Shown here: positions 15,711-22,744 of the stretch, piece by piece | Position numbering within the stretch: position 1 is the stretch's first letter | Layout: each line of letters starts with the position of its first letter | Assembly: GCA_041483455.1 (NCBI GenBank) | Contig: JBGPFS010000009.1 | Location: 1-27,896 of the forward strand | Source of the DNA: JBGPFS01 sp041483455 | Lineage (GTDB): Bacteria > Chloroflexota > Limnocylindria > Limnocylindrales > CSP1-4 | Direction: 5' to 3' | DNA length: 27,896 bases | Translations under genes and position numbers: made by a program | The notes under the pieces: generated by a model | Seen by the model: the letters and a program-made list of their open reading frames with translations, nothing else | Databases searched by the model: none | Told to the model about the DNA's origin: nothing

Positions 15711-15781
15711 CGGCGCGCGCGATCACTCGCGGGTGACCGCCGTAGGGACGTCGGAGATTCGGGGTGGATCGCCGTCATGAC

Positions 15782-15816
15782 CGCATGACTATACACCACA
15801 GATGCATAGTCATGCA
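15782..15816. promoter_or_regulatory. Tandem ARG boxes (ArgR operator) upstream of argC
   Basis: The box at 15803-15816 is TGCATAGTCATGCA, a perfect palindrome with TGCAT/ATGCA half-sites, matching as I recall it the actinobacterial ARG-box core. The box at 15782-15795, CGCATGACTATACA, is the same motif with two mismatches. Their centres are 21 bp apart, the classic spacing of paired 18-bp ARG boxes separated by 3 bp. Seen another way, GCATGACTAT (15783-15792) and ATAGTCATGC (15806-15815) form a perfect inverted repeat. The pair covers the -10 box and its upstream region on the minus strand, so binding of the ArgR hexamer should block transcription of argCJBRG. Confidence 0.8.
15788..15793 (-). 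promoter_or_regulatory. -10 box TATAGT of the argCJBRG operon
   Basis: TATAGT on the minus strand, close to the TATAAT consensus and embedded in the weaker ARG box. The expected transcript start near 15781 gives a leader of about 70 nt to the argC GTG. No good -35 box is seen; the stronger ARG box occupies that region. Confidence 0.6.
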
Positions 15817-15852
15817 CAGAGTCCGCGATGTCCGCCGACCCCCGGGCCGCGC

Positions 15853-15873
15853 TTCGGCCGGGCAGGGGCCGAA
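15853..15873 (-). terminator. Weak hairpin after osmC, possible terminator
   Basis: TTCGGCC and GGCCGAA (7 bp) flank a 7-nt loop, starting 4 bp past the OsmC stop. There is no T-run after it, so it is a poor intrinsic terminator; it may only reduce read-through into the arg operon. Confidence 0.3.
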
Positions 15874-15877
15874 CGCC

Positions 15878-16366
15878 TCAGTCGACGATGTCGGGCCGCG
15901 CCCCTGGGCCGGTGACCAGCACCTCGCCCTCCTCGGTCGAGGGTGCGTCGCCGGTCCGGATGACCCGGTAGCGGTGATGGATCTCGGTCGCGCCGGCCGA
16001 GAGCATCGCGCTCACCGGACAGTACTTCGTCGCCGACAGCTCGATGCAGCGCCTGACCGCCGCGACATCGACGCCCGGCCCCTCGACCTCGTGGACGATC
16101 TCGATCTCGGTGAAGACCTGGGGGTACGCCTCGCGCTGGACGGCCCGGACGTGGATCGCGTAGCGGTCGAAGTCCTGGCGCTTCTTGTCGAGGATCGAGA
16201 GGACGTCCATCGCGGTGCATGCCCCCAGGGCCGCCGCGACCAGCTCGGTCGGGCGCGCTCCCGAGCTACCTTCTCCGTCGTCCATGACGACGGAGTGGCC
16301 GGAGCCGGTCCGGGCGACGAGCCGCATCCCGCCCTCGTGGACGATCTCGACGGTCTTGACGTTCAT
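15878..16366 (-). CDS. OsmC/Ohr-family thiol peroxidase
   Basis: A 162-residue protein of the OsmC family, which reduces organic or fatty-acid hydroperoxides through two cysteines. Both are present: Cys50 in AALGACTAMDVLSIL and Cys116 in SATKYCPVSAML. The N-terminal strands and the long central helix have normal spacing, with a charged tail of about 15 residues added. It is closer to the general OsmC/YhfA group than to Ohr. Its ATG overlaps the stop of the ABC exporter as ATGA, so it is translationally coupled and is the third gene of the trxB operon. The thioredoxin reductase in the same operon could supply electrons to recycle the disulfide, though OsmC proteins are often reduced by lipoyl partners. 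Confidence 0.88.
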   Translation of the reverse strand: MNVKTVEIVHEGGMRLVARTGSGHSVVMDDGEGSSGARPTELVAAALGACTAMDVLSILDKKRQDFDRYAIHVRAVQREAYPQVFTEIEIVHEVEGPGVDVAAVRRCIELSATKYCPVSAMLSAGATEIHHRYRVIRTGDAPSTEEGEVLVTGPGARPDIVD

Positions 16367-18489
16367 CCGGCGGCGACTCCCCCCGACGCAGCGACGGTGC
16401 GGGCCGATCCTGACTCCGCAGGTGGCAGCTCCCCGTGGAACTGCTCGCGGTAGAGACGGGCGTACAGGCCGCCCTGGCTGAGCAGCTCGGCGTGCGTCCC
16501 CCGCTCGACGATCCGGCCGCGCTCGTAGACGAGGATCCGGTCGGCCCGCAGGATCGTCGACAGCCGATGGGCGATGGCGATCGTCGTCCGGCCCTCCATC
16601 AGCCGCTCGAGCGCGGCCTGGATCAGCCGTTCGCTGACCGTATCGAGCGCCGAGGTCGCCTCGTCGAGGATGAGGATCCGGGGGTCCTTGAGCAGGACCC
16701 GGGCGATCGCGATGCGCTGCTTCTCGCCGCCCGAGAGCTTGTAGCCGCGCTCGCCGACGACCGTGTCGTAGCCCTCCGGCAGCTCGACGATCCGCTCGTG
16801 GATCGCCGCGGCGGTGGCGGCCGCGACGAGCTCGCCATCGGTCGCGTCGGGCTTCGCGTAGCTGAGGTTGTCGCGGATCGAGCTGTGGAAGAGATAGGTC
16901 TCCTGGGTGACGAAGCCGATCACCCGGCCGAGCGAAGCCAGCGTGACCTCCCGGATGTCGCGCCCGTCGATCTCGACCGCGCCGGAGTCGACGTCGTAGA
17001 GCCGCGGGATGAGGTAGGTGGTGGTCGTCTTGCCCGAACCCGACTGACCGACGAGCGCGACGAGCTCACCCGGGGCGGCCTCGAAGTCGATCCCTTCGAG
17101 ACCGAAGGGAGCCGGCGGCCGGGTCGACCCGTCGAGCGGACCGACCGCGGGCATCGCGCCGCCCTCCAGCTCCTGGGCCTCTTCCTCGAGGATCGTGGCC
17201 GCGGCCGCGCTGTCGCCACCCTGCGCCTCCGGGCGGGCGACCGCGAGCGCCGCGGCGTCGAGGTGGCCCCGGCGATCGTCCGCTCCAGCTCCGGACGTCG
17301 CGCCGGCGTCCGCGTCCGAAGCGCCGACGCCCACCGTTTCCGGCGGGGTCGCGGACGCCGGATAGCGGAACCCGACGTCCCGGAAGCGGACCCGCCCCTC
17401 GAGCGTCGCCGGCTCGAGCGTCGCCGCGTCCGGCGCGTCGTCGATCACCGGGTCGAGGTCGAGGTACTCGAAGATCCGGTCGAACAGGGCGAGCGAGCCC
17501 TGGATCTCGACCTGGACGTTGAACAGCTGCCCGAGGGGGAAGAAGAGCCGGCTCTGGAGGGTGGTGAAGGCCACGATCTGGCCGACCGTCGGGGCGGATG
17601 GGTCGCCATTCGCGGCGAGCGTGCCGGCCAGCCAGTACACGAAAGCCGGGGTGATGCTGAAGATCGTGCCGATGATCATGAAGAACCAGCGCCCCACCAT
17701 CGCCTGCCGGATCTGGAGGGCGGCCAGGCGGAGGTTGAGCATCCGGAACCGCTCGATCGAGGCCGCCTGCTGGCCGAAGGTCTTCGAGAGCAGCATCCCG
17801 CTCACGCTCAGGGTCTCCTCGGTCGCGGCCGACAGGTCGGCCAGCGACTTCTGGGTCTCCGAGCTGACCGAGCGGCGGACCCGGCCGACCCGCAGTGTCA
17901 GGTACATGAAGAAGGGCAGGACGCCGAGCGAGAGGAGGGTCAGCCGCCAGTCGATGAAGATCATCGCGACGACCGTGCTCAGCGCGACCGCCACGTTGCT
18001 GGTCAGGTTCGCCGCCGTGTCGGTCACGACCGCCTGGACGCCGCCCACGTCGTTCGCCAGGCGGCTCTGGATCTCGCCCGTCCGGGTCTCGGTGAAGAAG
18101 CGGAGCGGCATCCGTTGGAGGTGCGCGTAGAGGGCGTTCCTGAGGTCCTGCATCACGCGCTGGCCGACCAGGTTGTTGAGGTACGACTGGCCGACCCCGA
18201 TGAGCCCGGAGACGATCGGGACCGCGATCATCAGCCCGACGTACAGGTTGAGCCGGCTGAAATCGCGCGGGGTGATGACGTCGTCGATCAGGACTCGGAG
18301 CAGGTACGGGTTGATCAGTCCCAGGAGGCTGGTCACCAGGATGGCCGCGACGACGACCGCGATCTGCCGCCGGTACGGCCGGAAGAAGGCCGCGATCCGC
18401 CGAGCGGTGGGCCCTCGGCGCTCGCGGGGGAGGCGCGCCGACGGCTCGCCCGGGCCGGCCGCGAACCGGCCGCGGGCACCGAATCCCAT
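16363..18489 (-). CDS. ABC exporter, fused membrane and ATPase domains
   Basis: A 708-residue half-transporter of the MsbA/multidrug type. Six membrane helices lie in about 38-345, with the coupling segment FFTETRTGEIQSRLANDV. The ATPase domain has the A-loop Tyr in VGFRYP (376), Walker A GQSGSGKTT (481-489), Q-loop TQET (529), signature LSGGEKQ (585-591), Walker B ILILDE with Glu610 and the switch His641. All are intact, so it should be active as a homodimer. A stretch of about 80 residues (378-460) rich in Ala, Gly, Asp and Glu is inserted between the A-loop and Walker A. The ATG at 18489 is chosen over upstream in-frame starts that overlap trxB; it lies 13 bp after the trxB stop. Substrate unknown; neighbours suggest a stress or thiol-related compound. 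Confidence 0.9.
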   Translation of the reverse strand: MGFGARGRFAAGPGEPSARLPRERRGPTARRIAAFFRPYRRQIAVVVAAILVTSLLGLINPYLLRVLIDDVITPRDFSRLNLYVGLMIAVPIVSGLIGVGQSYLNNLVGQRVMQDLRNALYAHLQRMPLRFFTETRTGEIQSRLANDVGGVQAVVTDTAANLTSNVAVALSTVVAMIFIDWRLTLLSLGVLPFFMYLTLRVGRVRRSVSSETQKSLADLSAATEETLSVSGMLLSKTFGQQAASIERFRMLNLRLAALQIRQAMVGRWFFMIIGTIFSITPAFVYWLAGTLAANGDPSAPTVGQIVAFTTLQSRLFFPLGQLFNVQVEIQGSLALFDRIFEYLDLDPVIDDAPDAATLEPATLEGRVRFRDVGFRYPASATPPETVGVGASDADAGATSGAGADDRRGHLDAAALAVARPEAQGGDSAAAATILEEEAQELEGGAMPAVGPLDGSTRPPAPFGLEGIDFEAAPGELVALVGQSGSGKTTTTYLIPRLYDVDSGAVEIDGRDIREVTLASLGRVIGFVTQETYLFHSSIRDNLSYAKPDATDGELVAAATAAAIHERIVELPEGYDTVVGERGYKLSGGEKQRIAIARVLLKDPRILILDEATSALDTVSERLIQAALERLMEGRTTIAIAHRLSTILRADRILVYERGRIVERGTHAELLSQGGLYARLYREQFHGELPPAESGSARTVAASGGVAAG

Positions 18490-18502
18490 CAGATCGCGCG
18501 CT

Positions 18503-19666
18503 CTACCGGGCGACCGCGGTCGAGGCCTCGGCGATCCCCTGGGCCTCGAGCCAGCGCTCGGCGTCGATGGCCGCCTTGCAGCCGTCGCCGGCGGCCGAGA
18601 CCGCCTGCCGGTAGCGGTGGTCGTGGACATCGCCGGCGATGAAGACGCCCTCGATCCGCGATCCGGTCTCGTCGCGGACGACGAGGTAGCCCTTGTCGTC
18701 GACCTCGAGCCAGTCCCGGAAGACGTCCGTGTTCGGCGTGTAGCCGATCGCCACGAACAGCCCCTGGGCCGGCATCACCCGCTCGGCGCCGCTCGCGGTG
18801 TCGCGCAGGCGGAGCGCCTCGACGTGGGCGTCGCCCAGGACCTCCTCGACGGCGGTGTTGAGGTGGACCTCGATCTTCGGGTTGGCGATCGCCCGCTCGA
18901 CCATGATCTTCGAGCCGCGGAACGCGTCCCTGCGGTGGAGCAGGTGGACCTTCGTCGCGAACCGGGTCAGGAACGACGCCTCCTCGAGGGCCGTGTCGCC
19001 GCCGCCCACGACCGCGATCTCCTTGTCCCGGAAGAAGAAGCCATCGCAGGTCGCGCAGGCGGAGACGCCGCGGCCACGGAGCCGGGTCTCGCTCTCCAGG
19101 CCGAGCCAGATGGCCGACGCGCCCGTCGCCGCGATCACCGTCTGGGCGCGGTACTCGACGCCGCGGGCCCACAGCCGGAACGGGCGGCTCGAGAAGTCGA
19201 CCCGCTCGACGTCGGCGTCGACGAACTCCGTCCCGAAGCGGGCGGCCTGGCCGCGGAAGCGGGCCATCAGCTCGGGTCCGTCGATCCCTTCGGGGAAGCC
19301 CGGGTAGTTCTCGACGTCGCTCGTGATCATCAGCTGGCCGCCCGGCGCCGAGCCGGCCAGGACGATCGGCTCGAGGTTGGCCCGGGCCGCGTAGATCGCG
19401 GCGGTCAGGCCGGCCGGTCCGGAGCCCACGATGACGACCTTGGCGGCGGTCCGGCCGGATCCGTGGGCCTCGATGTCCGGGCCCCCGGGGATCGGCGCTG
19501 CGCTGACGCCGCCGCCGGTCTCGGCCCCGAACGAGATCGGCGGGATGCCGGCGAGGCCGCCGGGAGTCGTCGACCCGGCTTCCGGAGCGCCGCCCGAGAA
19601 GTCGATCGTCAGGCCGCCCAACGGGCTGGCGGGCGCACCGGTGGTGGTCTTGGTGTCGTCGGTCAT
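18503..19666 (-). CDS. trxB: Thioredoxin reductase (thioredoxin-disulfide reductase)
   Basis: FAD/NADPH flavoenzyme that reduces thioredoxin or a related small disulfide protein in the cytoplasm. It has the FAD loop VVIVGSGPAGLTAAIYAARA (77-96), the redox-active CATC at 204-207, the NADPH loop IAVVGGGDTALEEA (217-230), HRRDAFRGSK, and the C-terminal GVFIAGDVHDHRYRQAVSAAGDG. Its 387 residues exceed the usual 310-330 because about 70 residues of Gly/Pro/Ala-rich, probably disordered sequence precede the FAD domain. The ATG at 19666 is chosen because the earlier in-frame ATG at 19744 lies within the -10 box and so could not be on the transcript. First gene of the trxB/ABC/osmC operon; a CsoR-like palindrome covers its promoter. 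Confidence 0.93.
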   Translation of the reverse strand: MTDDTKTTTGAPASPLGGLTIDFSGGAPEAGSTTPGGLAGIPPISFGAETGGGVSAAPIPGGPDIEAHGSGRTAAKVVIVGSGPAGLTAAIYAARANLEPIVLAGSAPGGQLMITSDVENYPGFPEGIDGPELMARFRGQAARFGTEFVDADVERVDFSSRPFRLWARGVEYRAQTVIAATGASAIWLGLESETRLRGRGVSACATCDGFFFRDKEIAVVGGGDTALEEASFLTRFATKVHLLHRRDAFRGSKIMVERAIANPKIEVHLNTAVEEVLGDAHVEALRLRDTASGAERVMPAQGLFVAIGYTPNTDVFRDWLEVDDKGYLVVRDETGSRIEGVFIAGDVHDHRYRQAVSAAGDGCKAAIDAERWLEAQGIAEASTAVAR

Positions 19667-19742
19667 CGGGCTCTTCGTCTCGCCGTTCGTCCCTCGCGGG
19701 CGGGCGGCGCCTCGTGCGTCGCGGTCCTCGCGGGTCGCCCTC

Positions 19743-19748
19743 ATCGTA
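19743..19748 (-). promoter_or_regulatory. -10 box TACGAT of the trxB operon (extended, TGC before it)
   Basis: TGCTACGAT on the minus strand is an extended -10 box. It implies a transcript start near 19736 and a leader of about 70 nt to the ATG at 19666. A 17-bp spacer would place the -35 region at 19766-19771, inside the palindrome. Confidence 0.55.
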
Positions 19749-19759
19749 GCACGGCCGCC

Positions 19760-19776
19760 ATACTCCCCGGGGGTAT
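19760..19776. promoter_or_regulatory. CsoR-type palindromic operator on the trxB promoter
   Basis: ATACTCCCCGGGGGTAT is a 17-bp palindrome with one mismatched pair. It has the TA-flanked C-tract/G-tract form recognised by CsoR/CstR/RcnR-family repressors, which sense copper, persulfides, nickel/cobalt or formaldehyde. It occupies the -35 region of the trxB promoter, a normal place for repression. No csoR gene is in the window, so the regulator would be encoded elsewhere. The match is by eye and memory. Confidence 0.5.
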
Positions 19777-19796
19777 CGGCGTCTGGCCCGGGCCTC

Positions 19797-19813
19797 GACC
19801 GGCTCTGCCGGTC
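19797..19813 (-). terminator. Small hairpin at the end of the GGDEF gene
   Basis: GACCGG and CCGGTC enclose a 5-nt loop and overlap the stop codon. There is no T-tract, so its role as a terminator is uncertain. Confidence 0.25.
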
Positions 19814-21521
19814 AGAGGCGGGCGATGACCCCGTCGTCCGGCGGATCCTGGTTGGCCGCCACCTTCTTGAACGGCCCGATCTCCCGGCCGAGAAGCTCGC
19901 GAGCGTGGGCGAGGTCGCGCCCGACCGTCCGGGTCACGAGGATGCGGGGCCGGACCGGCGGCCGGATGTCGCCGAACGCCTCCCGGAACGCGCGGAGCCA
20001 GGCCTGCCGGAAGACCTCCAGCCGCTCTTCCAGCCCGTCGGCGCCGGGCGTCCCGACGACCACGAACTCGTCCCCACCGTCGCGGATCGCCCGACTCAGC
20101 GGGATGCCGGTGAGCGCACGCCCGAACGCCCCGATGACGTCATCGCCCTTGGCCTGTCCGAATTCGGTGTTGAACGCCCCGAAGCCGGCCAGGTCGATGA
20201 ACGCGATGTCCCACTCGAGCTTGGCCAGCCCCGGGAGCTCCTGGACACCCCGGGCCAGGTCCGAGAACCAGGCGAAGGTCGGCAGCTGCGTCCGACGGTC
20301 GAGGTCCAGCTTCAGCGCCCCCGGCCAGTCGTAGCGTCCGCCGAACGGTGTGCCCGCTCGCTCGAGGAGGTCGGCGATGCTCGCCGTCAACCACGGGACC
20401 TCGGGCCCGAGGGCTCGCCACCACCCCTCGGGCTCCTGGTTCTGCTCCAGCCATCGGATGGTGCGGGCTGGGTCGAAGCCCGCGTCCAGCCCGAGCAGGA
20501 AGTCAGCGGCGACGAGGGTCGTGAGGACATCGCTCGGCTGGCCGGGATCGCCCCACCCGCCGTCGGGCCGGCGGGCGTCGGCGATGAAGCGGATGAGCTC
20601 CGGCACCAGCGACGGGTAGATCCGCAGCTGCCACAGCACCCGGCCGAGGGCGGCGCTCGCCGAAACGAGCGGCTCGCCGTCGAATATCCCGGTGCCGATC
20701 ACCGGACCGGCCACGCGCCGCGCCATGGACGCGTAGCGATAGGCGATCGCGATCGCCAGGTACCAGATCCGCTCGAGGAGTCGGGGTGCGTGTGACAGCT
20801 GCCACAGGGCGAACGTGTCCCGCCACGGGTCGTCGCCCGCGACGAAGAGCGCGAATCGAGCCTCCACGATGGGCAGAAGCCGGGCCAGGAACGGTTCGGT
20901 GGCGTCCCCGAGCGGACCGTTCCTGGCGGCGAGCTCGGCCAGGAGCTCCAGCGTCTGGACCTCGGCGATGGGTTCCACCAGGCGCCGGGCGTAGGCCGCC
21001 GGATCGTCCTCCCTGAGGCTGGACTCGCGCGGTCGCCAGTTGACGTCGACCCCGTCAAAGCGGGCGTAGAGCGGGGATCCGATCTGGCCGTCGGGCGGCC
21101 AGACCCACGGGAAGTCCTCGCGGCCCTTGGCGCCCCGGACCATGCGCCGGTCGAATCCGTCGAGGAGTCGGGCGAGGTTCACCGGCGTGCCGCGACGGAG
21201 CGCGTCGAGGTAGGCCGCCGCCACGATCGGGTCCCGGAGCTCGCGGGCATCGATCCCGTCGCCCAGCGCAAGGAGGGCCGCCCTCGCCCGGGGGATCGCG
21301 TCGAGCGTGGGATCCGGTGTCGCGGTCCCGAGGCCACGCGCCGGGGTTCGGCTCGGCCGGCGGCGGGCGGTCGGACCCGCATCGATCGGACTCCGGTCGT
21401 CCCCGCCCTGCCCCGGATCGGTCAGCCAGCGGATCTCGTGATCGTCGATCCGGCGCCTCGGCAGGTCACCCCACGCCTTCATCGCGCGGTTCCGGGCAGT
21501 CCGTGCCCTCGGGACTGCCAT
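19812..21521 (-). CDS. Alpha/alpha-toroid-like region fused to a GGDEF domain
   Basis: A protein of about 569 residues without a close known match. Residues 80-400 are helical and Trp-rich, with RFIADARRPDGGWGDPGQPSDVLTTLVAADFLLGLD (311-346) and IRWLEQNQEPEGWWRA (355-370). These resemble the QW-type repeats of prenyltransferase/squalene-cyclase toroids, but no DXDD acid motif is seen. Residues 405-555 look like a diguanylate cyclase domain: RRTQLPTFAWFSDL, FIDLAGFGAFNTEFGQAKGDDVIGAFGRAL, and RDGGDEFVVVG with an intact GGDEF at 482-486. The RxxD inhibitory site is missing. No membrane helix is seen. The start is uncertain: ATG at 21521 is used, ATG at 21482 or 21671 is possible, and the only GGAGG (minus strand, 21569-21565) precedes an in-frame ATT at 21557. 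It could make c-di-GMP or only bind GTP. Confidence 0.7.
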   Translation of the reverse strand: MAVPRARTARNRAMKAWGDLPRRRIDDHEIRWLTDPGQGGDDRSPIDAGPTARRRPSRTPARGLGTATPDPTLDAIPRARAALLALGDGIDARELRDPIVAAAYLDALRRGTPVNLARLLDGFDRRMVRGAKGREDFPWVWPPDGQIGSPLYARFDGVDVNWRPRESSLREDDPAAYARRLVEPIAEVQTLELLAELAARNGPLGDATEPFLARLLPIVEARFALFVAGDDPWRDTFALWQLSHAPRLLERIWYLAIAIAYRYASMARRVAGPVIGTGIFDGEPLVSASAALGRVLWQLRIYPSLVPELIRFIADARRPDGGWGDPGQPSDVLTTLVAADFLLGLDAGFDPARTIRWLEQNQEPEGWWRALGPEVPWLTASIADLLERAGTPFGGRYDWPGALKLDLDRRTQLPTFAWFSDLARGVQELPGLAKLEWDIAFIDLAGFGAFNTEFGQAKGDDVIGAFGRALTGIPLSRAIRDGGDEFVVVGTPGADGLEERLEVFRQAWLRAFREAFGDIRPPVRPRILVTRTVGRDLAHARELLGREIGPFKKVAANQDPPDDGVIARL

Positions 21522-21732
21522 GAGCGGGAGACCGGAACGGGCTTGAACGTGCGCAATGGACCGTCCTCCATCCGACAGGGTCCGGGCGCCGCCACTCGCC
21601 CGGCGTGCCCTCCGGGAGGGATGCGGTGCGGTGCTGAGGAGAATGTCGTCGTACCGATGCCGTGCCGCCATGGGCCGGAAGTACCAGGCCCGGCGCCGGA
21701 CGGAAGGCGGAACCGTCGGTGGCGCGTCCGGG
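21522..21732. other. 211-bp gap upstream of the GGDEF gene
   Basis: The longest non-coding stretch if the ATG at 21521 is right. It holds an inverted repeat just past the LLM stop, CCGGACG (21696-21702) with CGTCCGG (21725-21731), loop 22 nt and no T-run, and no clear -10 box of the TACGAT type. Part of it may be coding, since the GGDEF frame stays open to 21671. Confidence 0.4.
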
Positions 21733-22629
21733 CTAGAGGCCGCGCAGCGCCGGGATCACGTCCCGGCCGATCAGCTCGAGCTTGGCGACGTCGTCCACGC
21801 CCTTGACGCTGAAGATGACGTGCTGCGCTCCGGCATCGGCCAGCTCGCCGAACCGCTCGACGACCGCCGCCGGCGCGCTCGCGCCCCGCCCCCCATCCGG
21901 GGCGATGTCGACCACCTGGAGCGTCGACCGTTCGATCTCGTCGTACGGCCGGCCGAGGCGCTCGCAGTGCTGCCGGAGGATCTGGTATTTGCGGGCGATC
22001 CGGGGACCGTCGCCGAAGACGTTGCAGGCATCGGCGTACTGGGCCACCAGGCGGAGCGTCTTCTGCTCGCCTCCGCCGCCGATCATGATCGGCGGATGCG
22101 GCCGGTGGAGCGCCTGCGGAGAGTTGAGCAGGCGGCCGGCGCGGTAATGCCGGCCCGCGAAGGCCTCCTCGCTACCGCGGTCGCCCTGCCACATCGCGTG
22201 GGCGATCCGGAGGGTCTCCTCGAGCATCTCGAAGCGTTCTCCGAGCGGCGGCATCGGGAACCCGAGCGCCCGGCTCTCCTCTTCGTTCCAGGCCGCCCCG
22301 ATCCCGAGCCAGGCCCGCCCGCCGGACAGGACGTCGAGCGCGGTCGCGCTCTTGACCCACAGGCCGGCCTGGCGGTAGTGGATGCCGCCGACCAGCAGCC
22401 CGAGGCTCGCCCGTTGCGAGTGGGCGGCCATGAACCCGAGCGTGGTCCAGCCCTCGAGCATCGGCTGCTCGACCGGCCCGATCCCCCGGATCTGGAAGAA
22501 GTGGTCCATCACCCAGAGCGAGTCGAAGCCGACGTCGTCGGCGGTCCGGACGACCCGCGCGAGGGTCGCCGCGATCTCGGCGGGGCCGCCGGGCCAGGTG
22601 AACGAGCTGATCTGGAGACCGACCTTCAA
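21733..22629 (-). CDS. LLM-class F420-dependent oxidoreductase
   Basis: A 298-residue luciferase-like TIM-barrel oxidoreductase, probably using F420. The N-terminus KVGLQISSFTWPGGPAEIAATLARVVRTADDVGFDSLWVMDHF is typical, followed by ATALDVLSGGRAWLGIGAAWNEEE (about 93-116) and HPPIMIGGGGEQKTLRLVAQYADACNVFG. The start is TTG at 22629, chosen because AGGAG lies 6 bp upstream and the protein then begins exactly at the first barrel strand; upstream in-frame ATGs read into cofE. The substrate is unknown. It is the last gene of the LLM/cofDCE block, 115 bp after cofE, and a TACGCT (22716-22711, minus strand) could give it its own promoter. FMN-dependent chemistry is possible, but the cof neighbours favour F420. 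Confidence 0.88.
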   Translation of the reverse strand: MKVGLQISSFTWPGGPAEIAATLARVVRTADDVGFDSLWVMDHFFQIRGIGPVEQPMLEGWTTLGFMAAHSQRASLGLLVGGIHYRQAGLWVKSATALDVLSGGRAWLGIGAAWNEEESRALGFPMPPLGERFEMLEETLRIAHAMWQGDRGSEEAFAGRHYRAGRLLNSPQALHRPHPPIMIGGGGEQKTLRLVAQYADACNVFGDGPRIARKYQILRQHCERLGRPYDEIERSTLQVVDIAPDGGRGASAPAAVVERFGELADAGAQHVIFSVKGVDDVAKLELIGRDVIPALRGL

Positions 22630-22700
22630 CGGGAGCTCCTGATGTCGCGCTCGAGTGCGGGTCTCGAGCGGGTCGGGCCGCGGGTCGCGGTCGGCGCCGT

Positions 22701-22717
22701 GTACGCCCGAAGCGTAC
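22701..22717. repeat. Inverted repeat between cofE and the LLM gene
   Basis: GTACGC and GCGTAC (6 bp, perfect) are separated by CCGAA. It may be a weak hairpin, or an operator over the possible TACGCT -10 box (22711-22716) for the LLM gene. Confidence 0.3.
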
Positions 22718-22744
22718 GGCAGGCGACGTTCCGTCGCGTCGACG

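Noticed and set aside
15783..15815. Reading GCATGACTAT/ATAGTCATGC as a simple hairpin or terminator
   Set aside because: The 13-bp spacer, AT-rich arms, embedded TATAGT box and 21-bp box spacing fit a paired ArgR operator better.
16435..18642. 735-codon plus-strand frame opposite the ABC exporter
   Set aside because: Exact antisense shadow of a protein with all ABC motifs; Asp/Arg/Val-rich translation without recognisable domains.
19667..19744. Upstream start of trxB at 19744
   Set aside because: That ATG overlaps the TACGAT -10 box, so it would precede the transcript; the ATG at 19666 is preferred.
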